Assembly: GCA_900754515.1 (NCBI GenBank)
Contig: CAAEDD010000028.1
Span: 1-25,501, forward strand
DNA: 25,501 nucleotides
DNA from: an uncultured Oscillospiraceae bacterium
Lineage (GTDB): Bacteria; Bacillota; Clostridia; Oscillospirales; Oscillospiraceae
Reading direction: 5' to 3'
The stretch's first letter is position 1; every line of letters begins with the position of its first letter. Below, one piece after another: positions 14,726-22,700 of this stretch. Below the pieces are notes generated by a model. The model ran no database searches and was not told where the DNA came from. It worked only from the letters and a program-made list of their open reading frames with translations. A program made the translations under genes and the position numbers.

Positions 14726-15910
14726 ATGAATTGCAATAACAGCAAGGGGTTCGGCATGAATTGCTGCTCGCCGTGCCAGCAGAAATGCCCGGTAGTCGGC
14801 CCCACCGGTCCAACGGGCCCTACGGGAGCTACAGGCCCAATGGGGCCCAGAGGGCCGCAAGGGCTTTTCGGTTCCAGAGGCCCCACCGGAGCCACTGGAG
14901 TAACCGGCCCCGTCGGCCCCACCGGCCCCACTGGAGCCACCGGCCCTACCGGCCCGGCGGGTACGGCAAGTCTCACCGGCCCCACCGGACCGACGGGAGC
15001 CACTGGGGCAACCGGGCCCACCGGACCCGCCGGAGCAGCAGGACTACCCGGCCCTACAGGCCCAACGGGAGCCACTGGAGCCACCGGAGCAACCGGACCT
15101 GCCGGAGCGGCAGGTCTCTCAGGCCCCACCGGACCCACCGGCCCCACTGGAGCTACCGGGGCTGTTGGTCCTACAGGGCCCACTGGAGCCACCGGAAGTA
15201 TTGAGCCAAACCCATATAATCTGTATGTTCAGGCTGACGCAGCACCCGGGGGTGACGGCAGCCAGGCAGCACCCTTTGAAACCATTGAACAGGCGCTGGC
15301 AGTGGCCCAGCCGGACGGGTTCATACATGTTTTGCGCGGTACCTATCCGATTACACAGCAGATGGTTGTGAGTATACCCGGACTGACTATTCAGGGATCG
15401 GCCGGGGCGGAAATTTTGCTCCAGGCACCGGTGGTGCCGTTTCTGTGTAACGGAGGAGACGACACAATTGACGGCCTCACCATGACCAGCGACAACCCAT
15501 ACCCGGTGGAATTCATACAGGTAGCCGGAGACGGAAACCAGATTTTAAACTGTCAGATCTATGGCCCGGAGCAGGCGGGTGATTCCTCCACATGGGTAGT
15601 AAACAGGGGCTTTGTGACGCAGGGAAATGCGACGAATCTGTTGGTACGGGACAATATTTTTCACACTCTGCGCCAGCCGGCCTATTTGAATCCAGGCTCC
15701 ACCGGAACTATCATGAATAATGTGGTATACAATACCCGCGGATATGTGGTGGATCAGGCGATATTTTTGTTCTCCGGCAATTCCTGGGGGCTGCCAGCAA
15801 ATGCGGTAGATATTGCACTGCTCTCAGGCACAACATCTGGGGCCCCCTACGACCCCCTTTCCGCGTTGGAGGAGAGCAACAGCAGTGCTACAATCAGCGA
15901 TCAGAGATAA
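14726..15910 (+). CDS. Collagen-like protein with beta-helix-like C-terminal domain (BclA-type surface filament)
   Basis: A 394-residue protein in three parts. Residues 1-24 are a Cys-rich head (five Cys, including CCSPC) that could anchor or cross-link the protein. Residues 25-159 are 45 Gly-x-y triplets, mostly GPT, GAT and GPA, with one break where SLT replaces a Gly triplet; the many Thr in the third position are typical O-glycosylation sites in BclA-type proteins. Residues 160-394 form a globular domain starting NPYNLYVQADAAPGGDGS, with PFETIEQALAVAQPDGFIHV and later repeated strands (LTIQGSAGAEILLQ, DGLTM, ILNCQIYG, LLVRDNIFHTL). This resembles a right-handed beta-helix (DUF1565/pectate-lyase-like) rather than the BclA TNF-like head. 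There is no signal peptide, as in exosporium proteins assembled from the mother cell. The ATG follows GGAGG by eleven bases. Confidence 0.88.
   Translation: MNCNNSKGFGMNCCSPCQQKCPVVGPTGPTGPTGATGPMGPRGPQGLFGSRGPTGATGVTGPVGPTGPTGATGPTGPAGTASLTGPTGPTGATGATGPTGPAGAAGLPGPTGPTGATGATGATGPAGAAGLSGPTGPTGPTGATGAVGPTGPTGATGSIEPNPYNLYVQADAAPGGDGSQAAPFETIEQALAVAQPDGFIHVLRGTYPITQQMVVSIPGLTIQGSAGAEILLQAPVVPFLCNGGDDTIDGLTMTSDNPYPVEFIQVAGDGNQILNCQIYGPEQAGDSSTWVVNRGFVTQGNATNLLVRDNIFHTLRQPAYLNPGSTGTIMNNVVYNTRGYVVDQAIFLFSGNSWGLPANAVDIALLSGTTSGAPYDPLSALEESNSSATISDQR
14798..15202 (+). repeat. Collagen Gly-x-y coding repeat
   Basis: GC-rich DNA encoding 45 tandem triplets, with near-repeats of longer units such as GCCACTGGAGCC. 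Such tracts are prone to length change by slippage, so the number of triplets probably varies between strains. Confidence 0.9.
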
Positions 15911-16081
15911 AACGTCATAGCTGTCGCAGCAAGACTATTAAAGTTTACCGAACACTTTCAGGCAACATTAAACATCTGATGTGGAAGGATTACAAATTTT
16001 CCGGCTGTTTCTTTGCCTGTTCAGCTTAGCTGACCCTGATGAAGCAGCAGCGTTCAAGCTGAGATAGAGGGAGGTCTGTCC

Positions 16082-17149
16082 GTGATAACAATCAGTCTGT
16101 GTATGATTGTACGGGATGAAGAAGATGTATTGGCCCGCTGCCTGGACAGTATCCGGGCAGCGGCAGATGAAATAATAATTGTCGATACCGGCTCGGTGGA
16201 CCATACGAAAGAAATTGCCCTGAGGTATACTGACAAAGTGTATGATTTTCAATGGTGCGATGATTTCTCTGCCGCCAGGAATTATGCCTTTGACAAGGGG
16301 ACAATGGATTATCTGATGTGGTTGGACGCGGATGACGTTTTACCGGAAGCCAGCCGGCAGGCATTGTTGGAGCTTAAAGAGAACCTGGAGCCACAGGTCT
16401 CGGTGGTGATGATGCCTTATCATGTTTCCTTCGATGAACAAGACCGCCCCTGCTTTACCTATGAGAGAGAACGGCTGATAAAGAACGGAGCTGGATTAAG
16501 ATGGAGAGGCGCCGTGCATGAGGCAATTACTGCACTGGGAAAAATAGTCCACAGCAACGTGGTAATAGAACACCGTAAAATAAAGCCGGGCGATCCTGAG
16601 CGCAATCTGCGTATCTATGAAAAGCAGCTGGCTGCCGGAGTGCATATGGGCCCACGGGAATGCTTTTATTATGCCCGTGAATTATTTTATAATGGCCGTT
16701 ATAATGAAGCCATAAAGAGGTTCGAGAATTTTTTGGATGTGCCGGGTTCCTGGCTGGAAAACCGGATTGACGCCTACCGTATGATAGCCGCTTGTAATGA
16801 TCTGCTGAATAATCCGGACGCGGCTTTGCATGCCCTAGTAAGCAGCCTTGCTGAGGATGCGCCACGGGCAGAGACCTGCTGTGACATAGGCAGGCATTTT
16901 ATTGACAGAAAGGAATATAAAACAGCGGCTTTCTGGTATGAAACAGCGGCTTCCAGAAAAAAATCTACGCAAAGCGGCGCATTTATCAATCAGGATTGCT
17001 ATGATTATATCCCCTATGTCCAACTATGTGTTTGCTATTACTGGCTGGGAGATATCCAGAAGGCAAAAAAATATAATCAGCTGGCAGCTGAAGTGAAGCC
17101 GGAAGATGCCGCAGTGAAATACAATGAGGCATTCCTGGCTTCGTTGTAG
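16082..17149 (+). CDS. Family 2 glycosyltransferase with repeat-containing C-terminal domain
   Basis: A 355-residue enzyme starting at a GTG seven bases after GGGAGG (16069-16074). The GT-A domain covers about residues 1-200: ISLCMIVRDEEDVLARCLDS (nucleotide-sugar binding), DEIIIVDTGSVD, and the metal-binding DAD in WLDADD (82-84). This is the SunS/beta-4-glucosyltransferase-like subgroup. Residues about 210-350 contain tetratricopeptide-like helical pairs (FYYARELFYNGRYNEAIKRF, then DIGRHFIDRKEYKTAAFWYETA, then YYWLGDIQKAKKYNQLAAEV), which often bind the protein acceptor. It lies 171 bases after the Thr-rich collagen-like gene on the same strand, so glycosylation of that protein is the natural hypothesis. 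The gap between the two genes holds no clear terminator or promoter. Confidence 0.9.
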   Translation: MITISLCMIVRDEEDVLARCLDSIRAAADEIIIVDTGSVDHTKEIALRYTDKVYDFQWCDDFSAARNYAFDKGTMDYLMWLDADDVLPEASRQALLELKENLEPQVSVVMMPYHVSFDEQDRPCFTYERERLIKNGAGLRWRGAVHEAITALGKIVHSNVVIEHRKIKPGDPERNLRIYEKQLAAGVHMGPRECFYYARELFYNGRYNEAIKRFENFLDVPGSWLENRIDAYRMIAACNDLLNNPDAALHALVSSLAEDAPRAETCCDIGRHFIDRKEYKTAAFWYETAASRKKSTQSGAFINQDCYDYIPYVQLCVCYYWLGDIQKAKKYNQLAAEVKPEDAAVKYNEAFLASL

Positions 17150-17426
17150 CAAAGCATTCCAGCACCGCCAATTCAAGCTGAAGCCGAACACGGTTGCCAT
17201 TATTTAAAATAGGGGGAACAGGTGAAATTTTTGGAGTGAGGAGCCTTTAAGATTCATGCAGCTCAAGTCCTCTGCTCCGGCTTTGGCTTTCCCGCGAGAA
17301 GCTTTTGCCCTCCTGCTCATGGATTGAACGCTCTGAATAAAGGCGGAAAATTAGCAGACATTGTCTTCAATATTAAGAAGTGTGAGCAAAAAATTATACT
17401 CCAGTCAAATAATAAATTTCTGCATT
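17150..17426. other. Gene-free AT-rich spacer
   Basis: No reading frame with coding character, RNA gene or terminator is visible here. Base composition drops compared with the genes to the left, marking the edge of the more AT-rich segment. Confidence 0.5.
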
Positions 17427-17488
17427 TTGACATGCTTATTCTGTGATTTGATATAGAGTATTGACACAAAAGTCATTATTGCTAATAT
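17427..17488 (+). promoter_or_regulatory. Two overlapping candidate promoters before the first orphan binding protein
   Basis: TTGACA at 17427 pairs with GATATA after 17 bases, and a second TTGACA at 17461 pairs with TAATAT after 16 bases. Both point at the gene starting at 17844 and would give a leader of about 350 bases. I see no recognisable riboswitch in that leader. Confidence 0.45.
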
Positions 17489-17820
17489 ATAATTAAATAG
17501 GCGAAAAGCTGCGGATTCTGAAAACAGCAAAACATGCAAAAACCGCAACGAAGGTTGCTGTGAAGCATGATTTTATTTAAAAACATTTTATTTGCTGTTA
17601 ACTGCGATTTACGAATTGCTGCTCATAGTTTCTGAAAGCATTATTTCTACATTACGTTCATGATAATTATAGGCTATGCGGGAACGTGTATGCCGCTGAT
17701 GAGGTTGACTGTACCATGCTTTCAACTTAGCTGTACTGCTTTCGCTGCTTTTCTATGCTCTGTGGATCCACACGAGAAACTACCTGGCAAAGAAATTTTA
17801 AACTCATGTTGTCAAACTCA

Positions 17821-17849
17821 ATTCATTCAAGGAGAGAAACAGAATGAAT
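17821..17849 (+). promoter_or_regulatory. Inverted repeat around the ribosome binding site and start codon
   Basis: ATTCATTC (17821-17828) and GAATGAAT (17842-17849) form an 8-bp stem. Its 13-base loop exposes AAGGAG, while the start codon ATG (17844-17846) is inside the stem. This could limit translation initiation. Confidence 0.45.
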
Positions 17850-19073
17850 AGAATAGCTGCCGTTTTTCTCGTTATTGTCCAGAGTTTTTTCCTGTTTGCC
17901 TGCAATGGAAATGGAGCCAATACGGCCCGGGAAGATAATATAAATTTATCTGATTCATCTGATGAGTCAAGAACAGAACTGAAAGTAGCTTTTCAGGGAC
18001 CGAATCCAACAGCAACAGAATTATACATCAACAAATTCAATGAGACAAACACAGAGTATTATGCTGTGTTCATTGACTATGGTATGGACGAGGACGGGCT
18101 TGAGACGCTTATGCGGGATATTTCCTATGGAAACGCACCGGATGTAGTGGTTTCCTCAGGCATAATGGACACCGCCAATGGTTTTGCGGATCTGTATGAG
18201 TTTATGGATGAAGATACAGAAATCAGCCGTGAAGATTTTATCCCCGGCCTGCTGCCCAAACTGGAAGATAAGGGAGAACTGCATCAGATTTGGGATCAAT
18301 TCCATATCGATACGATGTTCGTACCAGAAGAGCCTTTTGCTGAGATTGACTTCATGACATTGCAGGAGGTTGCAGAACAATACAGGCAGTTAAACAGCGA
18401 CGGGGATTTATTTTCCTCCTGGACTGATAAGATGACTTTTGTGAACAGTGTCTGTGTGGGAATGATAAGCAGGTGCGTGGATTTTGAGCAGGGCAGCGCC
18501 AACTTTGCAACTGAGGAATTTAATTATATCTACGAGATGTGCAATGCTTTACCGGAAGAAGTCGATGCGGAACGGATAACATTTGAGGAAGGGATAATTA
18601 AGACATACAGCATCATGGCGCCGGAGACGATGGAAGGAATAACTGAAGCATACGGAACAAATATCAGGTTTTTTGCTTCTGCCGACAGAGCAGAAAATTA
18701 CACAGGGATGTGGTGCCGCACAGGCGGCCGGATAATGATCCCCAGCCGCAGTGAAAATCAAGCCGGGGCGTGGGAGTTTATCAAAACCGTGCTTTCCTAT
18801 GAATGTCAGATTAGCAACAAAGAGTTTTTCCGCTCCGGTTTGCCCGTAATTGCTGAAGCTTTCCATGAGGTTACATCGGAAATGGATAATGAAGAGAAAA
18901 AAATGTTGGATAAATTGATGGATTCAGCTGTTGTTATTAATTCAAACTATCTGGAAATCGCACATCTAATCAACAGCTATTTCGAAGAGCTGTTTGTGGC
19001 ACAGAAAACAGAGGAGCAGGCAGCGAGCAGTTTAAGCAACAAAGTATCATTGCTGCTGGCGGAAAGAAAATAG
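17844..19073 (+). CDS. Orphan extracellular solute-binding lipoprotein
   Basis: A 409-residue lipoprotein; AAGGAG lies nine bases before the ATG. The signal peptide ends LFAC with the lipidated Cys at residue 20, followed by a polar linker to about 45. The mature part begins with a strand (ELKVAFQGPNPTATELYINKFNETN) and a PDVVVSSG segment, as in family 1 solute-binding proteins. The C-terminus has a helical cap (INSYFEELFVAQKTEEQAASSL) typical of sugar- or peptide-binding lipoproteins. The block DFEQGSANFATEEF matches DREKGSTNFDSREY in the large lipoprotein at 22701, so the two are related. No permease or ATPase genes lie nearby. It may use a remote transporter or serve as a sensor or adhesin. 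The ligand is unknown. Confidence 0.85.
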   Translation: MNRIAAVFLVIVQSFFLFACNGNGANTAREDNINLSDSSDESRTELKVAFQGPNPTATELYINKFNETNTEYYAVFIDYGMDEDGLETLMRDISYGNAPDVVVSSGIMDTANGFADLYEFMDEDTEISREDFIPGLLPKLEDKGELHQIWDQFHIDTMFVPEEPFAEIDFMTLQEVAEQYRQLNSDGDLFSSWTDKMTFVNSVCVGMISRCVDFEQGSANFATEEFNYIYEMCNALPEEVDAERITFEEGIIKTYSIMAPETMEGITEAYGTNIRFFASADRAENYTGMWCRTGGRIMIPSRSENQAGAWEFIKTVLSYECQISNKEFFRSGLPVIAEAFHEVTSEMDNEEKKMLDKLMDSAVVINSNYLEIAHLINSYFEELFVAQKTEEQAASSLSNKVSLLLAERK

Positions 19074-19126
19074 AGCATGTTGAATAAAGCATGTTGAAAT
19101 GTGCAGCGCAATGAGTACTATTGCTC

Positions 19127-19208
19127 ATGAAGGATATGGCCCCCTCTCGTCCAGTTGTTGTCTGCAACTCCAACTATGACCGATGTGACCATATCCTTCA
19201 TCCTTTTT
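19127..19208 (+). terminator. Long branched stem with T tract after the first orphan binding protein
   Basis: A perfect 13-bp stem (ATGAAGGATATGG 19127-19139 with its complement 19189-19201) encloses 49 bases that contain a second hairpin (AGTTG / CAACT). It is followed by CCTTTTTATT. It can end transcription of the lipoprotein gene, but the large structured loop is unusual for a simple terminator. Confidence 0.6.
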
Positions 19209-19272
19209 ATTCATCTGTCCAATATGCATTGCACTCTTACAATTGTACATTATCTCAATTTTCAAAAAACTA

Positions 19273-19301
19273 TTGATAAAATCATCAGCACGGCATATAA
19301 T
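19273..19301 (+). promoter_or_regulatory. Promoter of the P-type ATPase gene
   Basis: TTGATA (19273-19278), a 17-base spacer and perfect TATAAT (19296-19301). The start would lie near 19308, leaving a leader of about 265 bases. Confidence 0.75.
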
Positions 19302-19373
19302 ATAAAGTAATCTCTTTGCACTGCATTACATTCCGAAAGGGATGCGAGATCAACAGTACAAATTGATCAGGCG

Positions 19374-19392
19374 ATACCTATAGGGGGTATGG
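19374..19392 (+). promoter_or_regulatory. CsoR-like operator or leader dyad before the ATPase
   Basis: ATACCTATAGGGGGTATGG has inverted ATACC/GGTAT ends and resembles the G-tract-containing operators of CsoR/RcnR-type metal sensors, such as that of the Bacillus subtilis copZA operon. It lies about 65 bases after the predicted start. A GATCAA/TTGATC inverted repeat (19348-19368) lies just before it. Metal-responsive control is an inference. Confidence 0.4.
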
Positions 19393-19456
19393 AGCCGGGC
19401 CGTTGATGATAGCGGCAGCAGATTGTTTTTTATGCACATCTGTGGGACAGTGCGTA

Positions 19457-19503
19457 TGTTCCGCAAATGTGCTATTTTTATATCTATTTACATTTACGGA
19501 ACA
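19457..19503 (+). other. Hairpin in the ATPase leader
   Basis: A 14-base inverted repeat with 13 matched pairs (TGTTCCGCAAATGT and its near-complement) around a 19-base AT-rich loop. No T tract follows, so it is not a simple terminator. It may be part of a leader RNA switch or a protein binding site. Confidence 0.55.
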
Positions 19504-19535
19504 GCCGAACTCAATGGAGTGCCATAGGAGAAAAC

Positions 19536-19610
19536 ATGACACCGCCAAAAGCGGAGAACGGAGGATTCTTTTATGACAAACAATCAAACACACACAGGCC
19601 TTTCCTTTGA
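19536..19610 (+). CDS. Possible 24-codon leader peptide overlapping the ATPase start
   Basis: ATG at 19536 is preceded by AGGAG at 19526-19530 and encodes MTPPKAENGGFFYDKQSNTH and four more residues before TGA. It runs over the ATPase start (19573) in another frame. The good ribosome binding site suggests it may be translated and may influence ATPase initiation. The peptide itself matches nothing that I know. Confidence 0.3.
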   Translation: MTPPKAENGGFFYDKQSNTHRPFL

Positions 19611-22098
19611 GGAGGTGAAACGAAGACAGCTGCAATACGGGAAAAATGAACTGTCGCCGCAAAAGAAAGAAAACTTTTTTAAGAAAATTCTTCATATTTT
19701 ATGCGAGCCGATGTTCCTTTTGCTTATCGTAGCAGCTGTAATTTATTTTATTCTCGGTGAGCCAAGAGACGGTGCGATTATGTTGATTTTTGTCGTTGGC
19801 ATTATCAGCATTGATGTTATCCAAGAATGGAAAACGGATAAAACCTTAAATGCGCTGAAAGACTTATCAGCGCCGCATATTATGGTTATCCGAGATGGAA
19901 AAGAACAGCAAATTCCCAGTGCAGACCTTGTACCGGGTGACTTGATGATGATTCACGAGGGCGTAAAAATACCGGCAGATGGCGTTGTCGTCCGATGCGC
20001 AGATCTGTGTGTGGATGAATCCTCCTTGACAGGAGAAGCCGAGGGCGTCTGGAAGATTTCAACCCAAAATGCACAGCCCACAGAAGATTACTGGAGACGG
20101 GATTACTGTTATGCCGGTACGCTGGTCACGCAGGGAACAGCTGTTGTTGAAGTAGATAAAATAGGAGCCCAAACAGAATACGGGAAAATCGGACTTGGTG
20201 TTGCGTCTGCTCCCCAAGAGGATACTCCTTTACAAAAACAGACCGGAAAATTGGTTAAGACATGTGCTGTAATTGCCGGAGTTCTATTTGTTTTAGTTGC
20301 AATTTTCACATGGCTCAACATTCCGGATCATTCTTTTAAAGATAGATTAATTGAAAGCGTTCTCTCCGGCGTAACTCTTGCCATGGCAATGATTCCAGAA
20401 GAATTCCCGGTTATTCTGACCGTCTTTCTTTCTATGGGTGCCTGGAGATTGGCAAAGAAAAAATCTCTTGTTCGAAAGCTTCCCAGCGTAGAAACTTTGG
20501 GTGCCGTTTCTGTATTGTGTGTCGATAAAACCGGCACCATTACCATGAATCAGATGACTGTTCAGGAAACTTGGGTAGCAAATGGTTCGGAACAGACTTT
20601 GCTGCAAACCATGGGACTCGGTTGTGAAACTGAGGCCTATGATCCCATGGAAAAAGCCATGCTTTCCTATTGTGAAGAATACGGCATCAAAAAAGATGAT
20701 TTATTTTCCAACGAATTTGTCACGGAATATGCTTTTACCAACGAATTGAAAATGATGGGTCATGTCTGGCGTAAAGATGGAAATCTGGTGGTTGCCGCCA
20801 AAGGCAGCCCAGAGCGAATCTTGACAATCTGCCAGTTGACAGAGGATGAGCGCATTAACGCCGAAAAGCAAATCTCCGAACTGTCCGGAAAAGGACTGCG
20901 TGTTATTGCTGTTGCAACGCAGCACCTTGAAAATGACGAACAAATTCCCGCCGTCATCACAGACTGCCGCTTGACACTGCTGGGACTGATTGGCTTGGCA
21001 GATCCACCTCGTGAAGGAGTAAAAGAAGATATTGCCGTTTGCAATCGTGCGGGTGTTCGTGTCGTTATGATTACCGGTGACAACGGTATTACTGCTTCAG
21101 CGATTGCAAGAAAAGTTGGCATCCCCGGTAGCGACCAGATTATTACCGGAGATATGTTGGAAGCCATGTCCGATGAGGAACTGCGCGAAGCAGTAAAAAA
21201 AGTCTCAATCTTTTCACGAGTAATACCGGAACACAAAATGCGGATTGTCAAGGCATTTCAGGAAAATGGAGAAATCGTTGCGATGACAGGCGATGGCGTC
21301 AACGATGCGCCCGCTTTGAAGTATGCGGACATCGGTATCGCAATGGGCAAACGCGGCAGTGAGGTTTCCCGTGAGGCGGCTGACCTCATCTTGATGGACG
21401 ATAATTTTACTACGATTGTGGAGACCGTAAAAGACGGACGGCGAATTTATGATAACATCCGCAAAGCGGTCGGCTATGTTTTTACCATTCATATTCCCAT
21501 TGCTCTCGCCTCACTGCTTGCACCGTTTTTGGGCATTGCCCCCGCAGCGTTGCTATTACTGCCGCTTCATGTGGTGCTTCTAGAAGTTCTCATCGATCCC
21601 ACATGCTCTATCGTTTTGGAACGTCAGCCTGCGGAAGAAGATATTATGGAGCGTCCTCCCCGTAATCCAAAGGAAAAGTTGTTAACCGGCAAAGTGCTTA
21701 CAAAAAGCGTCCTGCAGGGATTGTGTGTATTCGCCGCATCCTTTGGCTCTTATTATATGACGCTTGCGGGGGATGCCGCTAATGCACCGATTGCCCGCGC
21801 CATGGGGCTTACAGTTATTATGCTTGCAAATCTGTTTTTGGTGCAGGTCAACAGTTCCGATCACGATTTCGTATATCATTCTGTAAAAAGACTGGCAAAA
21901 GACAAGATAATGTGGGCAGTTAATATCGGTACAATCGTTCTTTTATTGCTCATCCTCTATACTCCGATTTCTGGATTTCTCAAATTGGCCTCTTTGTCCG
22001 TAAAGCAACTGCTTATTTCATTTTCCTTGTCTGCCGTGTCCGTATTGTGGTTTGAGCTCGTGAAGCTAGCAAAGAAACTGTTGGTCAAGAAAAAATAA
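19573..22098 (+). CDS. P-type cation-transporting ATPase (P2/PEEFP type)
   Basis: An 841-residue P-type ATPase; GGAGG precedes the ATG by about seven bases. In order: the actuator motif TGEA (153-156, usually TGES), the membrane motif PEEFP (275-279) in place of the PEGLP of Ca2+ pumps, the phosphorylated Asp318 in DKTGT, KGSPER in the nucleotide domain, and TGDGVNDAP in the hinge. Membrane helix 6 carries EVLIDPT. No CPC/CPx motif or N-terminal metal-binding domain is present, so it is not a copper-type pump. The family expels or moves Ca2+, Mn2+ or related cations; the ion cannot be fixed. The gene is visibly more AT-rich than the tup and reductase genes and has its own promoter and terminator, which suggests horizontal acquisition. 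Confidence 0.92.
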   Translation: MTNNQTHTGLSFEEVKRRQLQYGKNELSPQKKENFFKKILHILCEPMFLLLIVAAVIYFILGEPRDGAIMLIFVVGIISIDVIQEWKTDKTLNALKDLSAPHIMVIRDGKEQQIPSADLVPGDLMMIHEGVKIPADGVVVRCADLCVDESSLTGEAEGVWKISTQNAQPTEDYWRRDYCYAGTLVTQGTAVVEVDKIGAQTEYGKIGLGVASAPQEDTPLQKQTGKLVKTCAVIAGVLFVLVAIFTWLNIPDHSFKDRLIESVLSGVTLAMAMIPEEFPVILTVFLSMGAWRLAKKKSLVRKLPSVETLGAVSVLCVDKTGTITMNQMTVQETWVANGSEQTLLQTMGLGCETEAYDPMEKAMLSYCEEYGIKKDDLFSNEFVTEYAFTNELKMMGHVWRKDGNLVVAAKGSPERILTICQLTEDERINAEKQISELSGKGLRVIAVATQHLENDEQIPAVITDCRLTLLGLIGLADPPREGVKEDIAVCNRAGVRVVMITGDNGITASAIARKVGIPGSDQIITGDMLEAMSDEELREAVKKVSIFSRVIPEHKMRIVKAFQENGEIVAMTGDGVNDAPALKYADIGIAMGKRGSEVSREAADLILMDDNFTTIVETVKDGRRIYDNIRKAVGYVFTIHIPIALASLLAPFLGIAPAALLLLPLHVVLLEVLIDPTCSIVLERQPAEEDIMERPPRNPKEKLLTGKVLTKSVLQGLCVFAASFGSYYMTLAGDAANAPIARAMGLTVIMLANLFLVQVNSSDHDFVYHSVKRLAKDKIMWAVNIGTIVLLLLILYTPISGFLKLASLSVKQLLISFSLSAVSVLWFELVKLAKKLLVKKK

Positions 22099-22158
22099 CG
22101 AAATCTATAAATTTCCTCGTTATTATGCTTTTAATACTGATAAAGTAATCGTCTGATA

Positions 22159-22213
22159 AAAACTGCCATTATGATCAAACCTTTTGGTTCGACATTAATG
22201 GCAGTTTTCTTTT
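22159..22213 (+). terminator. Terminator after the P-type ATPase
   Basis: A perfect 12-bp stem (AAAACTGCCATT 22159-22170 with AATGGCAGTTTT 22197-22208) and a T-rich tail (CTTTTATTT). Confidence 0.8.
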
Positions 22214-22405
22214 ATTTATGTTTTTCAGCGGCAAAGCGTTTTACATCTTTTTATGGACTGTTCCAAACGGATGTTTTGGCGGCGCATAAACGGAATACAA
22301 CTTAAGCGGCGTACAACCAATATTGATGATATTATGCCATGTGCAAGCCAAAACAGGAAGAGACTGTCCTGGACTTTATGTAAACCTTCAATGCGGATCA
22401 GATAA
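22214..22405. other. Gene-free stretch, possible degraded DNA
   Basis: No convincing gene. The open minus-strand frame across this stretch lacks a ribosome binding site and shows no recognisable family. Short protein-like pieces in several plus-strand frames suggest decayed coding DNA. Confidence 0.4.
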
Positions 22406-22579
22406 AAGTGCCACATTGGAGGTTTTACATATGGCCATAAAGAATTGAACCCAGGGGAAAATGCCAGTCCAGATAAGATCCGTGAGCTACTGCAGATGAA
22501 AAATATCGGCAACATTGATGACATCCACTACTATGTTTGTAGCAATGGGCAGGTCGTGGAAAAAGCAGAAAAATACTAA
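22406..22579 (+). pseudogene. Gene remnant, C-terminal fragment of an unknown protein
   Basis: A 57-codon open stretch between stops, with no usable start codon or ribosome binding site. It reads like real protein (GHKELNPGENASPDKIRELL, then NIGNIDDIHYYVCSNGQVV, ending EKAEKY). The preceding TAA at 22403 and lack of a start suggest the 3' end of a gene whose front was lost. I do not recognise the family. Confidence 0.35.
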
Positions 22580-22608
22580 AAACAGTATATTAGAGTACAT
22601 AATTGTTG

Positions 22609-22614
22609 TATAAT
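22609..22614 (+). promoter_or_regulatory. Possible -10 element of the large lipoprotein gene
   Basis: A perfect TATAAT 87 bases before the start codon. No good -35 lies at the right distance, so the call is weak. Confidence 0.3.
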
Positions 22615-22700
22615 GCAGTAAAGCCAATGAAATTATATGCTGAGCAAGGTATGTATCACAGATGAATTGAGGATGGGCAGCGAAATGAGGGGTATATTTA

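Noticed and set aside
14679..14729. 16-codon leader peptide whose stop overlaps the collagen-gene start
   Set aside because: Its ATG lies upstream of the predicted sigma-K start site and has no properly spaced ribosome binding site.
14560..15192. Minus-strand repeat protein rich in Pro, Val and Gly
   Set aside because: It is the complement of the collagen triplet DNA. The plus strand has a ribosome binding site, a Cys-rich head and a folded C-terminal domain.
14798..15202. Possible CRISPR or satellite array
   Set aside because: The repeats are coding triplets of a collagen stalk, with no constant repeat length or unique spacers.
19302..19572. yybP-ykoY (Mn2+) riboswitch before the P-type ATPase
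   Set aside because: The expected GGGGAGUA core and its partner loop were not found by eye; a covariance-model search would settle it.
22225..22524. 99-codon minus-strand reading frame
   Set aside because: No ribosome binding site or recognisable family, and it runs opposite the plus-strand gene remnant.
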